A stretch of DNA of 6,962 nt from the NCBI GenBank assembly GCA_012727825.1, contig JAAYGH010000360.1, positions 1 to 6,962 on the forward strand. Direction: 5' to 3'. Under the pieces are notes generated by a model, which worked only from the letters and a program-made list of their open reading frames with translations, had not been told where the DNA came from and searched no databases. This DNA comes from Trueperella sp. (lineage in GTDB: Bacteria; Actinomycetota; Actinomycetes; Actinomycetales; Actinomycetaceae). Every line of letters starts with the position of its first letter. Within the stretch, counting starts at the first letter, position 1. The translations under genes and the position numbers were made by a program. Below are positions 1 to 4,617 of this stretch, one piece after another.

Positions 1-21
1 GAATGATTCATAAGCGGGCAT
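1..21 (-). CDS. 5' end of an unidentified gene running off the left edge
   Basis: Only seven codons are inside the window, reading M-P-A-Y-E-S-F from an ATG at 21-19 on the minus strand, so the product cannot be identified. The start is supported by an AAAGGA Shine-Dalgarno sequence at 28-33, six bases from the ATG, and by a TAGAAT box at 50-55 that would give a leader of about 22 bases. It lies in the same direction as the GSP17M-like gene, but a strong hairpin between them suggests an independent transcript. The call rests on the start signals alone; a chance ATG after a chance SD is possible. Confidence 0.5.
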
Positions 22-27
22 GCGGGG

Positions 28-33
28 TCCTTT
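28..33 (-). promoter_or_regulatory. Ribosome binding site for the left-edge gene
   Basis: On the minus strand the sequence reads GAAAGGA, then six bases (CCCCGC), then ATG. It matches the anti-SD well and is the main reason to call a gene at the left edge. Confidence 0.5.
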
Positions 34-49
34 CAGCGATTGCGGAGTA

Positions 50-55
50 ATTCTA
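50..55 (-). promoter_or_regulatory. Candidate -10 box for the left-edge gene
   Basis: TAGAAT on the minus strand matches TATAAT at five of six positions and would start a transcript near 43, leaving about 22 leader bases that include the SD. I see no good TTGACA-like -35 at 16-18 bases, which is common in actinobacterial promoters. Confidence 0.4.
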
Positions 56-154
56 ACAGCGTGACTCCGGCAAAGGGTGGGTATAAATGCGCTACTGCAT
101 GCCCGTCTTGGCCCTGACCGCCGGTCGTTATTCTGTGCAGGCAGGGCAAACGTG

Positions 155-179
155 CTGCGTGCCGGTTGCCGGCACGCAG
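155..179 (-). terminator. Terminator hairpin after the GSP17M-like gene
   Basis: There is a perfect 11-bp GC-rich inverted repeat, CTGCGTGCCGG with its complement, around a 3-base loop. It begins nine bases after the TAA of the gene at 189-659. On the minus strand only a short T run follows (CACGTTTGCC), so it is a strong stem with a weak U-tract. Confidence 0.7.
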
Positions 180-188
180 GCTAGCTGT

Positions 189-659
189 TTAGTAGACGGT
201 GGTGTCGGAACGAGGGCGCAGTCCGTGCTCGGCCACGACCTGATTGGCCTGACCAAGGAATTCTGCGCGAACCTGGACCTCGTAGCGCTGAGAACGCAGG
301 GACCGGATAGACGAAAAGTCGCGCCGTCCGCGGGTTGCCCAGTGAGCCAGTGCACCCCATACTGCGCCGAAGATTGCGCCAAAGAGGATGGGCCACCCAA
401 ACGCGCCAAGGAGGCCGAGGCCGGGCGCAAGGATAAAGAACATCAGGCCGATGAACAGGCCAAGCCACAGGCCGCTCAGCGCGCCTTGACCTGCGGAGGT
501 AGCGACGGTCTTGCGGCCGCGGACATCTTCGACTGTTTCGAGATCCGTGCCAATGATGCGGGTGTGCTCCACCGGGAATCCCGCATCTGACAGCCCGTCC
601 ACGAGGAACTGGGCCTGAGCGTAGTCATCGACTTCTGCGAGCATTCTGTAATCTGCCAT
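189..659 (-). CDS. GSP17M-like (general stress protein) membrane protein
   Basis: This is a 156-residue protein of unknown biochemical function. Residues 1 to about 45 (ADYRMLAEVDDYAQAQFLVD, then LSDAGFPVEHTRIIGTDLETVE) match the pattern of the GSP17M/YflT-like domain common in actinobacteria, where aligned proteins read roughly 'tYddYaeAqraVdxLsdxgFPVe'. Residues 59-107 are glycine-rich and hydrophobic, enough for two membrane segments joined by a tight turn. The C-terminal part (about 111-156) is charged and soluble. The frame stays open up to 854, but the start at 659 is preferred because AGGAG lies five bases before it, the family begins here, and the extension would run through the promoter region. 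It diverges from the MFS exporter and ends nine bases before a hairpin. A stress role is by family name only; related proteins are often annotated as hypothetical or as transporters without evidence. Confidence 0.85.
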   Translation of the reverse strand: MADYRMLAEVDDYAQAQFLVDGLSDAGFPVEHTRIIGTDLETVEDVRGRKTVATSAGQGALSGLWLGLFIGLMFFILAPGLGLLGAFGWPILFGAIFGAVWGALAHWATRGRRDFSSIRSLRSQRYEVQVRAEFLGQANQVVAEHGLRPRSDTTVY

Positions 660-664
660 ATATT

Positions 665-669
665 CTCCT
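665..669 (-). promoter_or_regulatory. Ribosome binding site fixing the start at 659
   Basis: TTAGGAG on the minus strand, five bases (AATAT) before ATG 659. It decides the start against the longer reading that begins at 854. Confidence 0.8.
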
Positions 670-758
670 AAGTTCGTGTCGTCCGCGTTCGTGCATGAGT
701 GCGGCGTACTGAACTTATTGTCTGGCCCAATCCTGAAAATACCCTTGTGATCTAGGGT

Positions 759-779
759 TTTATTGCCGTGAGCAATAAA
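759..779. promoter_or_regulatory. Perfect 8-bp dyad in the divergent promoter region (candidate operator)
   Basis: TTTATTGC, a 5-base spacer CGTGA, then GCAATAAA, a perfect inverted repeat spanning 21 bases. It lies about 100 bases before the GSP17M-like start and 113 before the MFS start, where a shared repressor or activator could act on both promoters. The AT-rich arms and short spacer look more like a protein-binding dyad than a terminator, as no gene ends here. No regulator gene is in the window. Confidence 0.45.
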
Positions 780-799
780 TTTCACCCAACGGCTGAGAA

Positions 800-828
800 T
801 TGTCCGGTTCAGGCAACTTGTGCATACC
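800..828 (+). promoter_or_regulatory. Candidate promoter for the MFS gene
   Basis: TTGTCC at 800-805 (four of six matches to TTGACA) is separated by 17 bases from CATACC at 823-828 (three of six matches to TATAAT). Transcription would start near 835, just before the small dyad at 843-855, leaving a leader of about 58 bases. Both boxes are weak, so this is only the best pairing I found by eye. Confidence 0.3.
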
Positions 829-842
829 CGCGCCGTGACAAA

Positions 843-855
843 CGTGATGCTCACG
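843..855. promoter_or_regulatory. Short dyad CGTGA-N3-TCACG before the MFS gene
   Basis: A perfect 5-bp inverted repeat around TGC, 38 bases before the GTG start of the exporter and just after the suggested transcription start. Its half-site CGTGA is also the spacer of the larger dyad at 759-779. It could be an operator; with 5-bp arms chance is also plausible. Confidence 0.3.
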
Positions 856-892
856 CTTTTGTTGCTGCTTACGCGGGTGATAGAAAGAGAGA

Positions 893-2170
893 GTGTCTAA
901 TCGTGTAGTTCTTCCCCGTGAAATTTGGGTGCTGGTGGCGGCAGCCGTGGTGGTTTCGCTCGGCTACGGAATTGTAGCGCCGGTCCTTCCTCAATTTGCC
1001 AAGAGTTTTGGGGTGACGACGACGGCGGCAACCATCGTCGTTTCCGCGTTCGCCTTCATGAGACTTGTATTCGCGCCGGCGTCTGGGCGACTGTCGAATA
1101 TGTTCGGCGAGCGCTCGATGTACATCCTGGGAATGGCGATTGTGGCGGCCTCGTCGATCGCCAGTGGCTTCGCGCAGACGTACACGCAGTTACTGATATT
1201 TCGCGGACTTGGTGGCATCGGATCGGTGACCTTCTCGGTCGCTGCAATGTCACTCATCTTCAAACTCGCGCCTCCGGGCGGTAAGGGTAGGGCGTCGGCC
1301 GCCTATGGATCTGGCTTCCTGCTGGGTAGCATTTTTGGGCCGGCAGTGGGTGCGCTGCTCGCGCCACTCGGGTACCGCTGGCCGTTCATGATTTATGCCG
1401 TGTTGCTTGCCGTGGCGGCGGCAATTGTGTTCTTTCTGGTGCCGTCGAGCGTGTCTGAAGCGACCCATAGCCTGCGGGCTCGGCGCGCGGGAACTGAGCG
1501 CCACGCCCGTCAGGAGGAACTCGAATACGATCCAGCCGAACGGGAAGTGGCAGAAGAACCGGCCAAGGCGAATGAGCCACCGATGACGGTGCAGGAGGCT
1601 CTGCAGGTACGCCAGTTCAAGATCGTCCTACTTACCGCTTTTGCGCAGGGGTGGACGAACATGGGCGTTCGCGTGGCGGTGGTGCCACTACTGGCCGCGT
1701 CGATCACGGGTGCACCGAGTTGGCTTCCAGGTGCTGCACTTATGGCGTTCGCTGCTGGCAACGGTCTGGCGTTAACGCGTGCGGGCTACTTCTCGGACGT
1801 CTACGGGCGTAAACCCATCGTCGTGGTCGGATTGATCGTGTCAGGCGTGTTCACAGTCATGATGGGCATGTGGGACACCACCGCAGTGGTGTTGATCGGA
1901 AGCGTGCTCGGAGGTTTCGGTTCGGGCTGCATCCAGCCCTCGCAGCAGGGCACGGTGGCCGACATCGTGGGTGACCGGCCAGGTAGCCAAGTGGTGTCGT
2001 TCTTCCAGATGTCTGCCGACTTTGGCCAAATTCTTGGCCCCATCGTCGCCGGCCTGATGATTGACTACTCGGGTTACACACTCGCGTATGGCTTCTCAGG
2101 TGCGATTCTCATCGTAGTTGCCCTCGCTTGGATTCTCCTCGTCAAGGAGCACGCCGAAGATCGGCAGTAA
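893..2170 (+). CDS. MFS transporter, DHA1-type drug/solute exporter
   Basis: This 425-residue membrane protein has the usual length and roughly twelve hydrophobic segments of the major facilitator superfamily, and probably works as a proton-driven exporter in the cytoplasmic membrane. The first half has a motif A-like loop at 65-74 (GRLSNMFGER), an arginine-containing motif B at 101-111 (LIFRGLGGIGS) and a motif C-like GSIFGPAVGA at 145-154, typical of drug:H+ antiporters. The second half repeats motif A at 298-307 (GYFSDVYGRK). The central cytoplasmic loop, about 185-243, is long and highly charged. The first motif A has Ser-Asn where an Asp is usual, while the second keeps Asp302. Translation starts at GTG 893; AGAAAGAGAG just before it is a poor, close SD. 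The substrate cannot be told. It diverges from the GSP17M-like gene and no regulator or partner gene is adjacent. Confidence 0.85.
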   Translation: MSNRVVLPREIWVLVAAAVVVSLGYGIVAPVLPQFAKSFGVTTTAATIVVSAFAFMRLVFAPASGRLSNMFGERSMYILGMAIVAASSIASGFAQTYTQLLIFRGLGGIGSVTFSVAAMSLIFKLAPPGGKGRASAAYGSGFLLGSIFGPAVGALLAPLGYRWPFMIYAVLLAVAAAIVFFLVPSSVSEATHSLRARRAGTERHARQEELEYDPAEREVAEEPAKANEPPMTVQEALQVRQFKIVLLTAFAQGWTNMGVRVAVVPLLAASITGAPSWLPGAALMAFAAGNGLALTRAGYFSDVYGRKPIVVVGLIVSGVFTVMMGMWDTTAVVLIGSVLGGFGSGCIQPSQQGTVADIVGDRPGSQVVSFFQMSADFGQILGPIVAGLMIDYSGYTLAYGFSGAILIVVALAWILLVKEHAEDRQ

Positions 2171-2227
2171 CGCCACGAGGTACGCCATGCCGCCGAGCTG
2201 TCAGACCGGCTGAACTTAGGCGACCCT

Positions 2228-2279
2228 TATTATTCGGCAAGCGAATCAACCCCACAAAGACCGTTCGCCGGGCGATAAT
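2228..2279 (+). promoter_or_regulatory. Promoter region for the cupin gene
   Basis: The 146 bases after the MFS gene hold no ORF I can support and no clear terminator. Two -10-like boxes are visible: TATTAT at 2228-2233 and GATAAT at 2274-2279, each five of six matches to TATAAT, neither with a good -35. Two small dyads sit nearby: ATTCG-N5-CGAAT at 2232-2246, and TCGCC-G-GGCGA at 2265-2275 overlapping the second box. The cupin therefore probably has its own, possibly regulated, promoter here. Confidence 0.35.
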
Positions 2280-2305
2280 TGGGAAGTAACCACATTTTGA
2301 TCTTT

Positions 2306-2311
2306 AGGAGG
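2306..2311 (+). promoter_or_regulatory. Consensus ribosome binding site of the cupin gene
   Basis: AGGAGG five bases before ATG 2317, the strongest SD in the window, suggesting efficient translation of this small protein. Confidence 0.85.
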
Positions 2312-2316
2312 ACTGA

Positions 2317-2757
2317 ATGTCAGAAAAACAGTACGCGGGCGTTTATGATGACCAAGGTAAGAAGCCATGGGTTATCGACATGGAAGAGGAAACTCTCGAC
2401 AACACGAACTTCCGCACCACGATGTGGACGGGCAAGCACCTCCAGCTCACGGTGATGGAGATTCCGGTTGGGGGAGACATCGGTCTGGAAGTCCATGACG
2501 GCGTTGACCAGTTCCTCCGAGTCGAGCAGGGAACGGGCAAGTGCCAGATGGGCCCGGCTGAGGACAACCTCGATTTCGAGGTGGAGGTCGGCCACGATTC
2601 GGCGATCTTCGTTCCGGACGGCGTGTGGCACAACGTCACCAACATTGGCGACGAACCGCTGAAGCTCTATACGATTTACGCTGCGCCGGATCATGAGCCG
2701 GGGACCGTTCATGAAACGCAGGAGGACGCCGAGAGCGACCCCAACGAAGACCACTGA
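2317..2757 (+). CDS. Small single-domain cupin protein
   Basis: This is a 146-residue soluble protein with one cupin beta-barrel, resembling the small mannose-6-phosphate isomerase-like cupins of unknown reaction. Cupin motif 1 is at 52-72 with the spacing G-X5-[H]-X-H-X4-[E]-X6-G, but the first His is Glu58 and the usual Glu is Gln65, leaving His60. Motif 2 is at 92-109, with PDG at 100-102, His105 and Asn109. A metal site formed by Glu58, His60, Gln65 and His105 is my inference. The sequence EVHDGVDQFLRVEQG is, from memory, characteristic of one bacterial cupin subgroup, so the changes may be a family trait. The last 20 residues are strongly acidic and probably disordered. No signal peptide is seen. 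It has its own SD, likely its own promoter, and a hairpin 18 bases downstream, so it is probably monocistronic. The substrate is unknown. Confidence 0.85.
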   Translation: MSEKQYAGVYDDQGKKPWVIDMEEETLDNTNFRTTMWTGKHLQLTVMEIPVGGDIGLEVHDGVDQFLRVEQGTGKCQMGPAEDNLDFEVEVGHDSAIFVPDGVWHNVTNIGDEPLKLYTIYAAPDHEPGTVHETQEDAESDPNEDH

Positions 2758-2775
2758 TGTAAGCGCTAGATTGTG

Positions 2776-2816
2776 AAGTCGGGGAGGCAGACCACCGTGG
2801 TCTGCCTCCCCGACTT
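2776..2816. terminator. Strong bidirectional terminator between cupin and glucokinase genes
   Basis: A perfect 19-bp inverted repeat (left arm AAGTCGGGGAGGCAGACCA) with a 3-base CCG loop lies 18 bases after the cupin stop and 9 bases beyond the glucokinase stop. On the plus strand the stem is followed by TCGTTTGCTTT; on the minus strand by a poorer CACAATCT. The A/T pairs at the stem base give each transcript some U residues, so one element probably serves both convergent genes, best for the cupin. Confidence 0.85.
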
Positions 2817-2825
2817 TCGTTTGCT

Positions 2826-3773
2826 TTAGTTCACGTTGCGAGCCAGGTCAGCGGCTCCAATGATTCCTGCGTCATTGCCCAATGAGGCCAGAACTACCGG
2901 GGCGATTGGCCGGTGGGCGTAGGCCGTGAGGCGCTGTTCGTAATTTTCGCGTGCCGGTTCAAGAAGGACGCAACCAGCTTCGGACACTCCGCCAGCGAGG
3001 ACGAAAACCTCGGGGTCCAAGAGTGCGCCAAGGTCTGCCATACCCTGACCGAGCCAGCGGCCCACCTCACGGAACGCGTCCAGTGCGCCGGCGCAGCCTG
3101 CCTGGGCAGCTTGGGTGACCAAGAGGCCTGTGATGAGTTCGGGGTCGCCGCCCGCCAGATCGAGCATATTCGCCGAGCGCTCGCGATCCGTGCGTGCATT
3201 CTCGCGCGCCGCGCGAAGCAACGCTCCGCCAGACGAATAAACTTCCCAGCATCCCCGCTGACCACAGCCACACGGCAAGCCACCGGAGACCATGTTCATG
3301 TGCCCGATTTCGCCCGCGAAGCCCGCTCCGCCACGAAGTAATTCTCCATTGACGATGATTCCGCCACCAATGCCTGTGCCCACCGTGATGACGGCGGCCG
3401 AGTTATATCCGCGCGCGGCACCGAAACGGAACTCGCCCCAAGCGGCCGCATTGGCGTCGTTTTCGACAATCACAGGCAGATCTGTAGCGTTAGCGAGCTT
3501 GTCCCCAAGCGGCTCGTCACGCCACGCGAGATTGGGAGCGAAAATGACGCGATCCCTATCGGCATTCACGAATCCGGCTGCGCCGACACCGATGCCTCCG
3601 ATGTCGTGGCCGTCCCGCAATGTGGAGACAACACTGACAACGGTGTCAATGACGGACGGGGTATCGCGGGCCGGACTGGGCTTTCGCACCATCTGCACGA
3701 TGTGTCCATCTTCGTCCACAAGACCCGCAGCGATCTTCGTGCCACCAATATCAACGCCGATTGTCAGACTCAT
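2826..3773 (-). CDS. glk: ROK-family glucokinase
   Basis: This cytosolic sugar kinase probably makes glucose 6-phosphate from glucose and ATP for glycolysis. The 315 residues match the usual ROK glucokinase length, and the protein lacks the N-terminal helix-turn-helix of ROK repressors such as NagC/Mlc. Visible motifs in order are the phosphate-binding DIGGTK at 8-13, END at 104-106 with Asp106 as the likely catalytic base, GTGIGGG at 132-138, EIGH at 155-158, and the ROK zinc cluster with His158 and Cys168, Cys170, Cys175 (CGCGQRGCWE). LAGGVS at 259-264 fits the C-terminal adenosine region. The start ATG 3773 begins six residues before the domain and has no good SD; a -10-like GAAAAT ends six bases before it. 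It converges on the cupin gene and lies 127 bases after the TorD-like gene. Specificity for glucose rather than another hexose or N-acetylmannosamine is from overall similarity only. Confidence 0.9.
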   Translation of the reverse strand: MSLTIGVDIGGTKIAAGLVDEDGHIVQMVRKPSPARDTPSVIDTVVSVVSTLRDGHDIGGIGVGAAGFVNADRDRVIFAPNLAWRDEPLGDKLANATDLPVIVENDANAAAWGEFRFGAARGYNSAAVITVGTGIGGGIIVNGELLRGGAGFAGEIGHMNMVSGGLPCGCGQRGCWEVYSSGGALLRAARENARTDRERSANMLDLAGGDPELITGLLVTQAAQAGCAGALDAFREVGRWLGQGMADLGALLDPEVFVLAGGVSEAGCVLLEPARENYEQRLTAYAHRPIAPVVLASLGNDAGIIGAADLARNVN

Positions 3774-3779
3774 GCAGAC

Positions 3780-3785
3780 ATTTTC
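3780..3785 (-). promoter_or_regulatory. Candidate -10 box for a leaderless glucokinase transcript
   Basis: The minus strand reads TGCGAAAAT, six more bases, then ATG 3773. GAAAAT matches TATAAT at four of six positions and is preceded by TG in extended -10 style. Initiation seven bases downstream would fall on the ATG itself, which would explain the missing SD. The first T of the box is replaced by G, so the call is weak. Confidence 0.3.
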
Positions 3786-3829
3786 GCATGCTCACAGACA
3801 AAAATCACAAGTGGATCGTCCTAATGAAA

Positions 3830-3871
3830 CGATGACCGGCGTAGAGGAAAGATCCAATCCGCCGGCCATCG
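3830..3871 (-). terminator. Inverted repeat after the TorD-like gene, possible terminator
   Basis: Two 12-base arms (CGATGACCGGCG and CGCCGGCCATCG) surround an 18-base loop. The single mismatch becomes a U-G pair in minus-strand RNA, so the stem is complete only for a minus transcript. It lies 29 bases after the stop of the TorD-like gene and is followed on that strand by TTTCATT. The large loop is unusual for a terminator; it could instead be an operator upstream of the glucokinase gene. Confidence 0.4.
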
Positions 3872-3900
3872 GTGAAACAGGCCCGTAAAACTGGCAAATG

Positions 3901-4554
3901 TTACTCGGAAGCCGCCCGCTCGGCGTCATTGATTCCCAAATCCTCAGCCAACTGTGCAAGTGCGCCAAGGGAGAGCGACATGACGCCACGGTAGAAGTCC
4001 GTCCGTGCGGCGTCGCGCGCCTTGCGCAACATATCCGGTGCCCACTGCCTCAGGTGGTCCGTGTAAAAGCGCCAGACGATCGACAGGTAGCGTTCGGAGT
4101 CGCTGGGCGCGTCGTGCTCGAGCGCCGTGAGTGCGCGCACGAGTCCCTGCGAGACGAAGTCGAATTCGAGTCCGATGTGATCGTCCGGCTCCTTGTGGAG
4201 GTTGGGTGCCTGCAAGCCGAGCTGCTTGTACTCTTGCCGCACTTGCAGGGTCTCCTCATCGAAGACGAGGCCGTCGCGTCCGCGGTGGACGGACTCGAAC
4301 GGCGGTACCTTCGCACGCGCGGTCCGCCCGTATAGATCGTTGAGGTCGTCGCGCAATGCCTGCGCTGGCTCACCCTTATCGAATGACGCCTCCCACAGTT
4401 CAATACCCGTGGCCGTTTCGCCATCTAGTGGCAGCGGCCAGTCGCGGTACATCTGTGCAAGTTGCGTGATCGTCTCCTCGTTTGGCGCATCCAAGTGGAG
4501 GCGCCCAAGGGTGAGAAACGCAGCAGCGAGCGCGTCAAGATTTCGATCGTCCAT
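3901..4554 (-). CDS. TorD/DmsD-family molybdoenzyme maturation chaperone
   Basis: This 217-residue, mainly helical cytosolic protein belongs to the TorD/DmsD (nitrate reductase delta) family. Such proteins bind the Tat signal peptide of a molybdenum reductase catalytic subunit and hold it back from export until the cofactor is inserted. Signature features are PPFESVH at 84-90, the family hallmark E-P-D-D-H at 122-126 within KEPDDHIGLEFDFV, and FYTDHLRQWAPDM at 163-175, all where the family carries them. The start ATG 4554 is fixed by GGAGG six bases before it. It follows the prolyl oligopeptidase gene by 63 bases in the same direction and has its own TAGACT box in that gap. Its likely client is encoded outside the window: a DmsC-like anchor tail sits at 6862-6962 on the same strand. 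Client choice (DMSO, TMAO, selenate or another reductase) cannot be read from the chaperone alone. Confidence 0.88.
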   Translation of the reverse strand: MDDRNLDALAAAFLTLGRLHLDAPNEETITQLAQMYRDWPLPLDGETATGIELWEASFDKGEPAQALRDDLNDLYGRTARAKVPPFESVHRGRDGLVFDEETLQVRQEYKQLGLQAPNLHKEPDDHIGLEFDFVSQGLVRALTALEHDAPSDSERYLSIVWRFYTDHLRQWAPDMLRKARDAARTDFYRGVMSLSLGALAQLAEDLGINDAERAASE

Positions 4555-4560
4555 ATAGTT

Positions 4561-4565
4561 CCTCC
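4561..4565 (-). promoter_or_regulatory. Ribosome binding site of the TorD-like gene
   Basis: GGAGG on the minus strand, six bases (AACTAT) before ATG 4554, confirming that start. Confidence 0.8.
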
Positions 4566-4585
4566 GATGAATGTAAGGTGCCCCT

Positions 4586-4591
4586 AGTCTA
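4586..4591 (-). promoter_or_regulatory. Candidate -10 box (TAGACT) for the TorD-like gene
   Basis: TAGACT on the minus strand fits TANNNT and would start transcription near 4579, leaving about 25 leader bases with the SD. The identical hexamer precedes the peptidase gene at 6745-6750. No clear -35 is seen, and no terminator separates the peptidase from this gene, so read-through may also feed it. Confidence 0.4.
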
Positions 4592-4617
4592 CGTGTTTGC
4601 GCAGGTGGCAGCCGGGA

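Noticed and set aside
44..70. CGGAGT...ACTCCG inverted repeat near the left edge
   Set aside because: Only 6 bp with a 15-base spacer, and it overlaps a better-supported -10 box; chance is the simpler explanation.
87..590. Plus-strand 167-residue ORF opposite the GSP17M-like gene, preceded by TATAAA at 82-87
   Set aside because: It lies almost wholly antisense to a gene with family similarity and a good SD, has no SD of its own, its ATG overlaps the TATA-like box, and the composition resembles no protein family I know.
739..744. GGGTAT on the minus strand as a SigB-type -10 for the stress-protein-like gene
   Set aside because: No GTTT-like -35 lies at 13-17 bases upstream of it, so a general-stress sigma promoter is not supported.
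660..854. 65-residue N-terminal extension of the GSP17M-like protein
   Set aside because: The internal ATG at 659 has AGGAG at ideal spacing and begins at the family N-terminus; the extension would occupy the divergent promoter region and its dyad.
3292..3888. 198-residue plus-strand ORF across the glucokinase gene
   Set aside because: It is antisense to a clear ROK kinase with all its motifs; its Pro/Ser/Thr-rich composition is typical of a reverse-frame shadow in GC-rich DNA.
3898..4335. Plus-strand ORFs opposite the TorD-like gene
   Set aside because: They are antisense to a family-recognised gene with an SD, and have low-complexity Arg/Val-rich translations without an RBS.
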